DNA of 64,000 bases from Kitagawia praeruptora. Taxonomy: Eukaryota > Streptophyta > Magnoliopsida > Apiales > Apiaceae. Within the stretch, counting starts at the first letter, position 1. Each line of letters opens with the position of its first letter. The position numbers and the translations under genes were made by a program. Shown piece by piece: positions 9,036 to 20,413 of this stretch. The notes under the pieces are model-generated. The model was given only the letters and a program-made list of their open reading frames with translations, was not told where the DNA came from and made no database searches. The DNA lies in NCBI GenBank assembly GCA_037693485.1, contig CM075346.1, positions 61,065,001-61,129,000 on the forward strand, read 5' to 3'.

Positions 9036-12000
9036 ATGGCACCCAAACAATCCTCTTCTCAAACAAACTTTGCTGGTATTCTCACTGCTGGAGATGCTGG
9101 TGAAGGATATAAAGGATTCGTATCCTTTATCAACAAGTCATATCTGGGTCATGCTATAACATCTACACCATCCTTAAACCTGGAAAGACTTGAAGAATTC
9201 TGGAACACTGCCTATGTTCCAGGAGGTGCAGGTAAAGACACAATACAATGCAAAATTAAAGGAATCACCTGCATCCTCACAATCAAAGGCATCAACGAAG
9301 CTTTGGGAACTGGACTGCAAGCTAAAGAATCATAGAAGGAACTTGCAAGTGATGAAACCCTAAAGAAGTTTTTCTTGAAAATTGGGTATTCTGGTCCTGT
9401 TCTTGAAGAGGGTACATCGAAATGGTACTCGACTGGTGAAATGGACAGAAAGCATTTGAGAAAAGAATGGAGCATGATTTTTGATGTCATGGTGAAGGTT
9501 TTCTCAACCAAAACCTCTGGATGGAATGGAAGTCCCTCATATATCAAGAAGCTTACTCACTCTCTTGTCCATGGATACAAAGTGGATGTAGGAAGTTGCT
9601 TATGAGTCAACTCAAGTCAGCTCTAAGCAGGAAGGTACATGTTTATCCTCGCTTTCTTACTATGTGTTTGAATTCATTATGTGGTATTGATGATAATGCA
9701 TCTCTCTCTATAGAATGCAATGTTTTGAAAAGAAATACACACACGTCACTCAATTCACAAAATTCAAATGCACATATTCCACTCTGTTTCACCAATCACA
9801 TGGATGATCAAGAGCCTTGTCTTGACGTAGCACTACCCTCTGGGTATGTTGTCTTCTCCCTTGAGAATGAAGCTTAATTAGACCCAAATTCAGTTAACCC
9901 ACATTCTACTACATACATTCCTATCAGATCCTCTAGACAACCAAAGACCACAAAAACAACTTTGCAAGAATCCAAGAAAAGACCCTTGGAAATTGGTGTT
10001 GGTGGTAGTTCTGAGAATGTTGAGGGAGAAACTGCACATGATGCAGCAAATAAGGATGTTAGTGAAAGTGAACCCACAGTGGTTCCTCTTGAGCCTAAGA
10101 GGAAGAGAGCTAAGAGGGCCAAAGCCACTGTCAGCCACCCCACAGTCTCACAAAAGGTTGTGGAGAGTAAAAGGGAATCAAACACATCCCTAGGTGCTTC
10201 TTCTCAACAAGAAGTATCTATTGAAGCTGGCCTGTCTCCCAAGGCATCCTGTAAAGAGTCAGCACAACCTCATGTACTCACTCATGAAGAGCCTATACAC
10301 TTGCAGAAATGCACACAGAGATAGGGCACAGTGAGGGTCATGAAACTTCTACTCTTGATGTTCCACAAGTTAACCCTGTGGAACAGCCAAAAATCTCTTC
10401 TAAACCATCACCTTCTTTATTCTCTAATCCATCAATTGTTTTTTCTCAACAACCTAGAGAAGGGGACAGTCCAATCCCTTCAGGTTTTGCTCATCCATCT
10501 CAAGTCATGGATGAGCCCCCATCAAGTGGTCCACAAGAACCCATTTCTCAAAGTGAAATGGACACCACTCACTCAAACACTGAGCTAGATCAAGATGGTA
10601 CTCTGCCAGAAAATGAAACAGCCAACATCTTGGTCGAACTCTAAAGAGCAACTGACCTTCCGGAAGTTGCTGTCACAGCCTCAGTTGCTGTCAAAGACAC
10701 CATAAAAGTTGTTGTCAACCCACCTGTGGACAGTAACATTTTGGGTATGTCACCTCTACAAAGTTTGATCATGATACTGTCATTGTTGAAGATGCTTCAG
10801 ATGATTATCAACTTACTATCTCTGCTTTGAAAGTACAATCTAAACTTTCTACTTATTCAACTAAAATGCATGCAAGTACTGCTCATACCCATGCATCTAG
10901 GATGAGTGAGGGAGTGAAAAGAAAAGGAGAGATAAAAGAAAAGAGAGGTGAGCATAAAAATGAGAGGCATCCAAACGAGCTGGCAAAAGGTGAGGGACTT
11001 GAGCATGTCCAGAGTGAACTTGAGGGAACCCCACACACAAAGGCACTAGGCCTTGAGAGTCATTCTGTGAGGAGTGATGAAATCACTCAAAAAAACAATG
11101 AGTGTGTGAGAAACCCCATAGCCTCCTTGCCCCAGTCTCTTCCTTTATATCCAAAAAGGTTGAGAACTGGTGGTCCTTCTAAACAAGCTGAATCAAGGTT
11201 GAAATCCCTTGAGGACAGATGTGCATCCATGGAAGCTAAACTTGATGCTTTGTCCAATATGGTAGCTACTGGTTTTGCTGATATTCAACAAACTCTTCAC
11301 TCATTCTCTGCCATCCTTAGTGCTGCCAACTCAACTAAGGGGGAGAAAGTGGCAGATCAGAAATGAGGGTGAGGGAGAGAAAGTGGTAGATCAAAATGAA
11401 CCAAACCTGGTAAAGAAGGAGAAACAAGGTGAAGCTGCAAGTGAGGGGGAGCCTACAAGTGAGGGGGAGCAAATTTTGGAAGAAAAAGATGGAGATGAAA
11501 GTGTGGGGGAGCAAGAGAAAGAAGAAAGAAACTTTGGTGAAGAACTGAAGGCAACAGGAGATGGTGAATTGTTTGAAGCAGAAATAGATGGTGAGGTAGT
11601 ATTGTTATCCAAGGAAGTGTTGGAGTAATTAAAGGGGACTCAAAAGTCTAAAAGAACAGTATTGCCTCCACTGAAAATCAATGAGCCAAATCCTGAGGAA
11701 GTCGAAGCTCCATTCCAGAAGTTGCATAAGGAATGGAGAGAAAAAGAAATTCAAAATGCTCTGGGTAAAGGCAAAGGCAAAATGCCTGAGTATATGGACA
11801 TATCTACTGGCATATCTACTGGAACTACCTGGTCAGATGGAAGTGAATACGCCCTTGAAGATGCAGAATTGATGATGGTTGATCACATGGAGAGTACTTT
11901 GAACAACAAAGATGAAGATTTCAGTAAGTTGGTGGATGAATCAATTAGTGAAGCAGGGGGGGCTTTTACAAAATTGGCATCAACACTGAAGAGCAAAGTA

Positions 12001-13756
12001 ATAATATCTCTCTGAGAATCAACTTGGAAAGAAGATGGGCTATTCAGGTTTATTTGAAAAACCGTTTGACCATATTCATCACAATGCAGCTTTTACAAAA
12101 TATGCATGCTAGAGTACTCCAAGTCCTTGGAACCCTGGTAGTCAGAAATTCAACAACCTTCAATGATAGTCTGATAGCACAAATTAAAAGGATGGTTGAA
12201 GACAAACTCCCTGAGGTGATTCAAAATCCTTATGGTGTGTGTTTCAGAAGGATCACAAAGATAGGAGCTAGAAGGTTGGATTTCTTACCATTGGACAAAA
12301 TCTCAGGACTAAGCACTGAAACAATCATGATAGTGCTGAAGAAACTTCTCAAATCCAGTATCACAATTGAAAAGGTTAAAGCTGTGTAAGATATTCATAG
12401 ACTGTTAGCAAAAAGAGATGAGGAAATTAGCTCAATCATAAAGAAGTTGATCTCTGATGCTAATGCCAAGATGGGAGGAAGCTGCAACTATGATGATACT
12501 TTGGATGATGATGAGGATGAAATTGGAGGAAGTGGTGAACCTGGAAGATTCAGGAGTTCTAGAAACGAAGCATCTGAGAATGTTGCTACACAAACTCAGA
12601 TGGATGCTACCCAAGAAGAGCAAGAAACTCCCAGTACTGAAAAGGAAGATGCTGTCAATGAAAAAGGGGAGTTAGAAATTTGTGAAGCCTTGGAGGCAAG
12701 TATCTTGAGATTAGCTGTTGAATGCTTTAATGCTGAAAAAGATACTGTGAACAAGGATATTGTCAAATTGGCTGAAGACACCCAAGTGAAAGATGTTGTC
12801 AAGAGCCAAACAGTCGAAGTTGTCAAAGTTGCTGTCATGAAAGATGCTGTCAAGGATCAACTTGAAGAAACTGTCAAATTACGAAAGCTTGTCAAGAATT
12901 TCACATCTAACAGAAGGAAGACAAGAGCCCAAGCCTATCGTACAACCAAGATAAAAAGGAAGACAGTTGCAGCAGCAAAGAAAAAGAAGCATGGAGCAGT
13001 TTTGACAGTGAAGCCCATTGATAAGAGAAAAGTAAATAGTTTTGAACTATTAAAAAAGTCAATTGATGGGAGCATATCATCTGTCTCGGTGGAGCACATC
13101 GTCCTTTTACAAAGGCTGGCATGGCTGAATATGAAGCAGAACAAGCTTATCAGGCTGCTAAAGCTAAATCATCCCAATCCACCAAACCTACCAAACCTGC
13201 CACATCTGCCAAACAAAGTGCTGAAGACCTAGAAGCTCAACTGAAGGAAAGTTACAAGAAACTCAACAAGCTATTCAGTGAGGAAGCAGGTTATCAGCCC
13301 TGTGTACTGGATAATCCTCTGAGAATCAAGGATGACAAGCAAGAAATCTATGTTGATAGCTTTCACAAGCTGAGGACCAGTATACTGAAGGATCTCTACT
13401 GGAAAGTTGTTGGATCTATTCACAAGCTCGAAATGCTAGTTGCTTGGGAGCTAGAGGAAATATTTGATCATAAGAGAGATGAAGATCCAAAGCTAGACAG
13501 AAAAAGGAGAGAATTCTTAAATGCTTTTCCTGGAAGGAGGTTCAAATTCATCCAAGGAATTCTGAAGTTCAGAACATACACGTATGATTTTGAAACTTGG
13601 TTTGATGTAAAAGATGCTGAAGTATTTACTTCTCGAGTGATACAAGGGTACATTGAAGACATTGAAGATGATGCCAGATCACCAGAAGAAAGAGCTTTAG
13701 TTGAAGACCTCAGAAAAGCAAGAAATGAAGCTCTCGGAAGAGAGGGAAAAATCTGA
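9036..13756 (+). pseudogene. Long env-like ORF (ORF3) of SIRE-like element A, decayed
   Basis: A former ORF of roughly 1570 codons, now broken by stops (9333, 9603, 9875, 10322, 10642, 11626 region, 12013, 12387) and several 1 nt shifts (about 9590, 10315, 10790, 11350, 13150). It begins MAPKQSSSQTNFAGIL. The N-terminal globular part (to about 9900) contains LKKFFLKIGYSGPV and HLRKEWSMIFDVM, which align by eye with the ORFs at 44828-45645 and 59003-59623. The middle is acidic/basic, Ser/Pro/Glu-rich with KRKRAKRAK, a basic patch like a nuclear signal, and a heptad-like stretch (SRLKSLEDRCASMEAKLDALS). The C-terminal block (13121-13756) is a helical domain with LRTSILKDLYWKVVGSIHKLE. Position after pol is that of SIRE env-like ORFs. 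I see no clear signal peptide or membrane anchor, so env is a label of position only. Confidence 0.72.
10655..12905. repeat. TTGCTGTCA-type motif iterated inside the env-like ORF
   Basis: Clusters at 10660-10780 (GTTGCTGTCAC, GTTGCTGTCAA, GTTGTTGTCAA, GACAGTAAC) and 12645-12900 (GATGCTGTCAA several times, GTTGCTGTCAT, GATGTTGTCAA). In the protein it reads as V-A-V/D-A-V-K repeats. It is the same core as in the LTR and the pol-env gap. Confidence 0.6.
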
Positions 13757-13963
13757 ACAATTGGAGACTACCAAAATCAAGCTAAGTTAAACTCTGATTT
13801 GCTCATTCAATAGGAGCAATTGATGTGCAGTAAATTCATAAGCTTCGTGTTCTAGATTTTTCTTTAACATTTATCAGTTATAGTGTTTCAACTATTCTAA
13901 TCTATGTTAGTTAAGTTATCAGCACGTTTTGATTGCAAATTTGTTGTTATTGTCCATAAAAAC
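13757..13963. other. Gap between the env-like ORF and the polypurine tract of element A
   Basis: AT-rich, non-coding 3' untranslated stretch. Nothing else is recognised. Confidence 0.5.
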
Positions 13964-13977
13964 AAATTGGGGGAGAT
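13964..13977 (+). other. Polypurine tract of element A
   Basis: AAATTGGGGGAGAT lies directly before the LTR start TGTTGGGATT. This is the usual copia tract. Confidence 0.85.
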
Positions 13978-15030
13978 TGTTGGGATTTATGGGTGATAGC
14001 ATAGAGACAACTTAACTATATTTCCCTGCACTTAGTTTTTACTAAGTTGAACATACTGTCACAACCAGAGTATGTCTTCGTATTCGAATAATTGCTGTCA
14101 TGTAATAAATGTATGATTTGGGAGAAGTTCATATGTTTGTTCAAGCCTCAAGGAATGCATCCAGAAGACAGCAAGAATAAAAGTTACTGTCATGTCCCTG
14201 ACAGTAATGTTACAAGAAGACAAATGTTGCAAAGTCACGACAAAGCTACATTTGACAGCAACATTGGCCGAAGCAAGAGACAGTAACATTCTCACACTTG
14301 ACAGCAAGTCTAGAGTTCCGACATCAACATTGGCGGGAGCTAGTACTGTCAACCACTGAATATTCCTTTGACAGCAGACTCTGCGGTTAAGGTTACTGTC
14401 ACCTTGAATTATTTGAATTGGGTATTTTCTCAGTCAAAGCCCGTGACAGGTTACATGTTCAAGAAACAGATTTGCTGCAACACACTATCGTTTGTAGCAG
14501 ACCTGCAAGACTACGACAGAAGCTTAAGAGATTCACAAGACACTCTGGTCAATTCGAGGAGCATGTGATATCCACATCTACTAGAATTGTATTAGCTAGA
14601 AATAGAAAGAATCTAGGTTGGTTTACTTATAAGGTTTATCCTGTCTGTATAGCAATTAGGGAAAGTCACATGGGTGTGCAAATTATAATGAGCTGCCACT
14701 TGAAAACGACAGCAGCTCAACACCCCATGCGATAGGGACAACAAAGTATCTTAGTCTACTTAGATACATCTTAGATTCTTTTCTATTCATATACGCACAC
14801 GAAGCAATCTGTATCTCTTGAGATATCGAAGCTGGAGAAACTCTCTCCAGGTTGTAGCAACACTTCACACAAAATAAATAAAACATTTATTTTGTGAGAA
14901 ATCTTGTTTCACTTATTGCTTGCATACATCTACTGATAATCTATAATCTTTATTTTCGTTGTTGATTTAAAGATTCGATTTTATCAGTATTGCATTCAAC
15001 CCTCCCTTCTACAATACTCTGGGACCAACA
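13978..15030 (+). repeat. 3' LTR of element A (1053 bp)
   Basis: Begins TGTTGGGATTTATGG and ends GGGACCAACA, matched TGTTGG/CCAACA ends. Near the end is CAACCCTCCCTTCTAC, a block also found near the ends of the LTRs at 51498, 55118 and 32389. From 14050 to 14715 it carries about a dozen copies of the TTGCTGTCA/TGACAGCAA core in both orientations. The partner LTR is outside the window. The following bases, gagtt, would be the duplication. Confidence 0.85.
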
Positions 15031-15145
15031 GAGTTCGCTTTTATTCTTTTATTGTGTAAATGGTTAGTTCTAGAAAAAATTGAACTATAAAGAATCGAGA
15101 GAAACATTTGGAATTAAAAATGTTTAATTCTAACATAAAGAATCG
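15031..15145. other. Flank of element A
   Basis: AT-rich non-coding DNA. Two nearby GAGAATCGA-like words but no other structure is seen. Confidence 0.4.
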
Positions 15146-15505
15146 AGTAAGTCACTAATTGGGAAAAAATATATCAAAATGTTCCTTAATTGCAAATTTG
15201 ACTTCTTTATATCCCTAACATTTTTAAAATGTACAAAATGTTAAAATCCAACAAAAAATTAACAGTCAATAACGTGTCATAACACTGATCGACTGGCATG
15301 ACGCCATAAATGTGGCTATAACACTGATTGATTGGTCCAAATCAGTGTCATGTCAACCAATCAATGCTATGATACGTGTTGTTGACCGTTAAATTTTTGT
15401 TTGATTTTAACGTTTTGTACATTTTAAAGATGTTGAGGATCAAAAGTAGTCAAATTTGTAATTAAGGACCATTTTAATATATTTTGTTACAACTAGTGAC
15501 TTACT
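15146..15505. mobile_element. Foldback/MITE-like element, 360 bp
   Basis: Starts AGTAAGTCAC and ends GTGACTTACT. The two halves are imperfect inverted copies over roughly 150 bp each (for example TTTAAAATGTACAAAATGTTAAAATC on one arm, in 20-base pieces, and its complement on the other), with a short asymmetric centre. There is no coding capacity. A clear target duplication is not visible, so the superfamily (Mutator-like or hAT-like) is unresolved. Confidence 0.72.
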
Positions 15506-16025
15506 TAATATTTAAATATCAATGAATATTCACTAAATTCGAAGCAAAATATTTTTTTTAATATAGGTCGTCTAGTTAAAAATATTCAGATAGCATATAT
15601 TTTTATAGACTCTAATTATTTTACATATACAATTTTATAATTATTCTCAAAGTTCGCGAAAATAAACTTCAAATACACTCTACTTACAATATTTACTATA
15701 TATATTTAATGAATGTATTAATAATACTAATTGTCATGAAAATCCTTTATTATAATACATGAGTCTACCAATGTACAGTTAGCCAATCTGAAATTAGGAA
15801 TTATTTTAGAACCAATCAGAGCTAATTCCTAAATTTTAGAGTAATCATGTTATATTAAAAGTTTTCCTTATTTACAATATCAACCTACCTCTTTGACCAT
15901 GGTTAGTTAATACTTCTAATTTAAATACAATAATGATTTTTATTAAACATATCCATAAATACATATTTTTAAAATCAAAAAATAATTACTAGAAAATCAC
16001 AATTTTCATTTTTTTTTGCATAAAT
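15506..16025. other. AT-rich intergenic stretch
   Basis: No ORF, repeat or regulatory structure that I can support. Very AT-rich. Confidence 0.5.
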
Positions 16026-16029
16026 GAAA

Positions 16030-16310
16030 CGATTTCATTTAAAAGATAAAAATTACACAGTCCAGAAAGGAAATGAGACATTCTTTCATCCACAAAAGCG
16101 TATCATCTATCCGAAAGGTATGCTTAACCAATCCATGGGTCGTAACCTGAATTACGACTGACATGAGAAAGAGATTCCTCCGGGAAAGTAGACAATAAAA
16201 CCTCTATATCAGAGAAGAAGATTCCAAACAAGGTAGGCTTCGTTAAAAACCCCGCAAGAGCAAAACCTTGTGGGGAAAAACTCAAGGGGGAAAAAGAGTG
16301 CCCCACTCAG
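16030..16310 (-). mobile_element. Retroelement-tail-like scrap
   Basis: In minus sense it contains GCACTCTTTTTCCCCC, TTTTTCCCCACAAGG and GGGGTTTTTAACGAAGCC. The wording CTCTTTTTCCC...GGGTTTT...AACGA is familiar from ends of plant retroelements. The 60-codon open frame here (16124-16306, minus) has a non-ATG-like context and looks incidental. The family is not determined; this rests on pattern memory only. Confidence 0.3.
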
Positions 16311-17219
16311 AAACAACAAAACAAAATGATTTACATAAAACTCTAATTAAATTGACAGATCTTCTCTTCACACTTCTTCCCATCTAAAAAAGAACATTCC
16401 ATCTTCTCTTTTCACTTCTTCCCAATCCAAGTATAAGCTGAAAAACATCAAACCAAACATAACAAATAAACCAAGTCAATAAAACATTTATAAAAATATT
16501 ATAAATATTTAATATATGTAGTATACTTAATAAAATTGAACAGTTTTATATATCTAACCAAAGGGTTCCCTTTGGCTAGAAAACTAAATAGTCATATAAA
16601 ATATTAAAATGACAAAAAATCGTCAATTGACGACATATCACAAACTCCAATAAATGGTACAAAAGCCAAAAAAATATGGCACTCTCTTTATAGGCACTAA
16701 ATTCCATAAAAAATGGCACAATTAAACTGATAAATACCAAAAAGAATGTTTTTTTAATAAAAAAGTATTTAGGGAAACTAATTAAAAATAAACACCAAGC
16801 TCATATTCAATCCACTCAAAATCCAAATTAATAATTATAAAAGAGATTAAAATAGGGAATCAATTAAGCATAAAGTCAACTAAACAAAAAACAAAAAAAT
16901 CAATTAACATTTAATTAGGGCTCTAACAAGATTTATATATACCCAAATCATAACAATTACCAAAAATAAAAAGAAACTAAAATTTAAAATTATTAGCAGT
17001 TAAATCCCATGAAGATATCATTTCTTAAGACCATAGCTAAAAACTAGGGTTAAAGATGTAAAAGAGCAGTAATTATAAAATCAATTAGTCCAATAAATAC
17101 CTAAAAACAAGAAATCAATTAAACATTTAAAAGAATCAATTAATTAAATAACAGGAAATCAATTAATTAGGAAATTAAAATCAATTACAATAATTAAGCA
17201 TTTATCAAGGAAAGAAAAT
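16311..17219. other. AT-rich intergenic stretch
   Basis: Low-complexity A-rich DNA with many AATTAA-type words. No gene or repeat unit is identified. Confidence 0.5.
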
Positions 17220-17600
17220 GATACTGATATTCACAAAATATCGGCCCCACCATCATTGCCGGAATCCGGCGATCCGCCACCGGAGCAACCGCACCAACAC
17301 CCCTGTTGCACCTCTCTCTGCAGTTAGAATCACTAGTCCACTTTTAATTTCCACACTCCTCCTCCAGATCTAGAATCTTCGAATCCTCATTTCGAAACTC
17401 TATGAAGCCACGAAATCATCGGAGCTAGGACTCCAACACTGATCATCACCACAATTCTCCTCCGTTAATTGACGACACCATTTAACTTACACTAACCATG
17501 ATGACGCGTCAGAAAATTAAGGAATCGTCGATGTTGCTAAGCCGAGAATGGAGATTTTGGATGAAAGATTTTGGATGAAAGCCGTGAATGGAGATTTTTT
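17220..17600. other. GC-richer island in AT-rich spacer
   Basis: About 300 bp (densest 17245-17530) of clearly higher GC than either flank, with GCCGGAATCCGGCGATCCG and CT-rich words, and an imperfect duplicate of TGGAGATTTTGGATGAAAG at about 17550-17580. It has the texture of an exon or 5' UTR remnant of a host gene, but no open frame of useful length is present on either strand. Confidence 0.3.
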
Positions 17601-17889
17601 AATTTCACAAACATTGTGCGGATAATTGAATTTTTGTAACTGACATTTTCCAGGAAAGAAGCTGAGGTTGTGTGTACTTGGATACTTATCACAATTTTAA
17701 TTTGAAATCAATCACGATATACTATTATATATTTCAAATTAAATTTCATAATTAATCATTCATTAATCAACCATTCTTTTAATATAAAGTCAATCACAAT
17801 CATATTATCATACATTATAAATTGATTTTCATAATATATATTGTACAGTTGTAATCGATTTTCAGAAATTATAATTTAATTCAACTAGA

Positions 17890-18555
17890 AATCTGAAAAA
17901 ATATGATCTGAAATCAGATTTTAAATAACTTGGATAAAATCCATATCTTCAAAATTTTGATTTTTTTAAAGTTAAAAAAAATATTTTTTAATAATTTGTT
18001 AATAAAATAAATCAATAAATGCATACAAGCCAACACTATAAGATCGGATTAATTAGAATGGCCAAATTTTTGGAAAAAAATATATTTTAGTTAAAAAAGT
18101 TAGAAAGTTAGAAAATGTAATAGCTGAAAAAGGTAATTGGTTGGTTATTATTTAGGAGAAAATGAGATATTTTAGTTAGAAAATATATATACCTTTTAGC
18201 TGGAAAAGTTAATCAGTAAGTTATTTGTGATTATAATATTATTAGTTTATTTCATTAATTAGAACGACCATACTGAAAAAATCGGATTTGAAATTAGATT
18301 TTAAATATATTTGATAAAATCCATACTTGCAAAAATTTGATTTTTTCAAAAAGTTCAAAAATATATTTATTCATAATTTGTTAATAAAATTAATTAATAA
18401 ATGCATATAAGCCAACACTACAAAATCAGATTTGAATCAAATTTTAAATAGCTTAGATAAAATTCATATCTTCAAAGACTCGATTTTTTGAAAGACTCAA
18501 AAATATATTTATTAAAAAATTTAATAAAAAAATTAGTAAATTCATATAAACGAAT
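17890..18555. repeat. AT-rich direct repeat, three copies of about 140 bp
   Basis: Copies at about 17890-18055, 18271-18423 and 18424-18555. Each runs from a TCAGATTTTAAATA-like start, through GATAAAATCCATA and TTGATTTTTT, to AATTTGTTAATAAAAT and AATGCATA-AAGCCAACACTA. The first and second are separated by about 215 bp of other AT-rich DNA. Confidence 0.65.
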
Positions 18556-18887
18556 ATACATACATTTTAATTACTTTAATTATTAAATATACGCTAGAAT
18601 AGTATTATTATTGGTTGGTGAATAAATTACCAATCTAAAAATTAAAATTATTTTAGAGCCAATCAGAATTTACTTCTAAACTTTAAATCAATCAATCATG
18701 TACAATTTTTTTATTATTTACCATAGTTATTCTAATTTACTAATCACGATTAAATTAAATTTAATAATACTAATATATTGATTTAATAACTTCGTATATC
18801 GCATGGTTTTTAATTTTAAAAAATTTCTACTAATCGTAAACATTATTTTCTATAAATCTACATAAATTGATATTACATATGTTGAGT
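18556..18887. other. AT-rich intergenic stretch
   Basis: Nothing recognised up to the Athila-like insertion site. Confidence 0.5.
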
Positions 18888-18892
18888 CCCAC
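18888..18892. repeat. Target-site duplication cccac, left copy
   Basis: cccac precedes the LTR start TGTTATGC. The same five bases follow the other LTR at 31798-31802. Confidence 0.88.
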
Positions 18893-20400
18893 TGTTATGC
18901 TAAATTCACGCAATCGCACGTTGTCACAAGTAATATATGATTAAATCAAGTTCGTTCCCACAGAGATCTAGAATGGTGTTCAATTCAGTAAATATGCCTA
19001 TGCAACAATGTATGGTTTTAACTCACTGCTAAGAAAAGTAACAAATTGGGGTTGATTATCTAAATTATACTAAGATGCGAATTATAAAACTAAGAATTAA
19101 ACAATTAACGAGAATAAAAATCAAATTACTTATATGAGAATAAGCATGGAATCCTAGTTTCATTATCTACTTCACTTAGAGTTGCAGCCTTTAATTAAAA
19201 CATGCGATGGTTTTGATATCTGATCGGATAACACGAAAAGAGTAAAAGTTACCTCTCGGTATACTAGTACCAATCTACACATACATCCACAAAAGAGATA
19301 GAAGATGAATAGGCACCTATTATGTTTAGACCCTATATCTCTATAAAATTTGAAAACATAAAGGTTGAAGCTCAAGTTATCCACTTAGATCACATAGGGT
19401 AGCATAATATCTCTATTCATGCCACAAATCATGATGTTCAACATCAACCTATCCTATGCTAGCATGGCAAGTTCTAAATCTCAAGATCCACTCTCGTTTA
19501 GCAAGAGATTAACATATTAGATGTTCGCGACGCACCTAAATACCATAAGCACAACCATACAAGGATATCAAGAATTCACCACACATAAATCTCTAAGGCA
19601 TGCAAACTACTAAGCTACATAGATAAATCCACTAGGATCCCACGACAACGATTAGCCCATAATTGAACCGTTCATCGTCATGGGATTTGATGAAAACATG
19701 ATAATAAACAAGATATGAAAGAAAACAATAACGATATTATTAAGATTAAGAGTTGAGAAAACAAATCTATGATTCAACGTATACAAAAGATGAAGATGAT
19801 CTAGATCCTTGCTTGTCACCGAGCTTGAATCCTTCTCTCCTTTTCCCTCTTGCAGATCTGAGCTGGTTACAATAATAAAACTATGATATTGTGTGTCTCT
19901 ATTACAATGCTTAGAGGTGTTTTTATAGGCTCTATATTTCTTGCCCAACAAGAAAATATCTTCTATTACAATTAGAATTTAATTAAGGTGCTAAAACCTG
20001 CCCGGAATATAATTAGAACTTGAAAAGGGCAAAACAGGAATTTCCCAGCCATGCTTCACAAAGAATACGCGCGCGATTTTATTCAGCACATTACTTGCAC
20101 GTGCTTCCTATCCCAGGTTGTAGAAAATCTCTCAAGCTTCGCGTGGGCAGTAAGATCGCTGAAAACGGACTTACAGAACTCCAGATATGGCCAAAACAGT
20201 GTAAGCTGCGCAGCCTTCCCAGAAAATCCGAATTTTAATCAATTAATTCCCAGAAAATTATAGAAGCATCCACCTTAATCAACATTCTCTTAAACCTGCA
20301 CAACTAAGCAAAACACATCAAAACTACAAGAAACTTGAGTCCAAGACAATCAATTTAAGCCAATTTAGAATGTTCCAAGTGGATATAAATCCACTTATCA
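18893..20400 (-). repeat. Athila-like LTR (3' LTR in element sense)
   Basis: In plus sense TGTTATGCTAAATTCACGC ... TAAATCCACTTATCA, 1508 bp, matching 30290-31797 with about ten substitutions. Small open frames inside (19172-19384, 19652-19951, 20020-20263) recur in the other LTR because the LTRs are copies. They have no protein features. Confidence 0.95.
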
Positions 20401-20413
20401 CACCCCCAAACTT
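20401..20413 (-). other. Polypurine tract of the Athila-like element
   Basis: In minus sense AAGTTTGGGGGTG ends exactly where the LTR TGATAAGTGG begins. Confidence 0.8.

Larger units (their letters stand above)
1..15030 (+). mobile_element. Element A: SIRE-like Ty1/copia retrotransposon, 5'-truncated by the window edge
   Basis: What remains is the RT-RNase H end of pol, a gap of about 1.3 kb, a long env-like ORF, a polypurine tract and a 3' LTR ending in ACCAACA. The order pol, env-like ORF, LTR is the known layout of the SIRE/Maximus lineage. The 5' LTR, gag, protease and integrase lie outside the window. A second LTR element (2189-8350) is inserted in the pol-env gap with a clean 5 bp duplication, so A's own sequence here is 1-2188 plus 8356-15030. 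The coding parts carry many stops and frameshifts. The outer target-site duplication cannot be checked; the 3' flank is gagtt. Confidence 0.88.

Noticed and set aside
12907..13144. Minus-strand open frames opposite the env-like ORF
   Set aside because: Antisense shadows of lysine-rich coding sequence (TTTCTTC-type runs).
16124..16306. 60-codon minus-strand open frame
   Set aside because: Lies in a retroelement-tail-like scrap and lacks any domain.
15031..18887. Host gene or tRNA gene in the spacer
   Set aside because: No open frame of useful length, no splice-consistent coding run and no cloverleaf with A/B boxes that I could find. Only the GC-rich island remains as a possible relic.
19172..20263. 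Small open frames repeated at 30569-31660
   Set aside because: They recur only because they lie in the two LTR copies. No protein character or start context.
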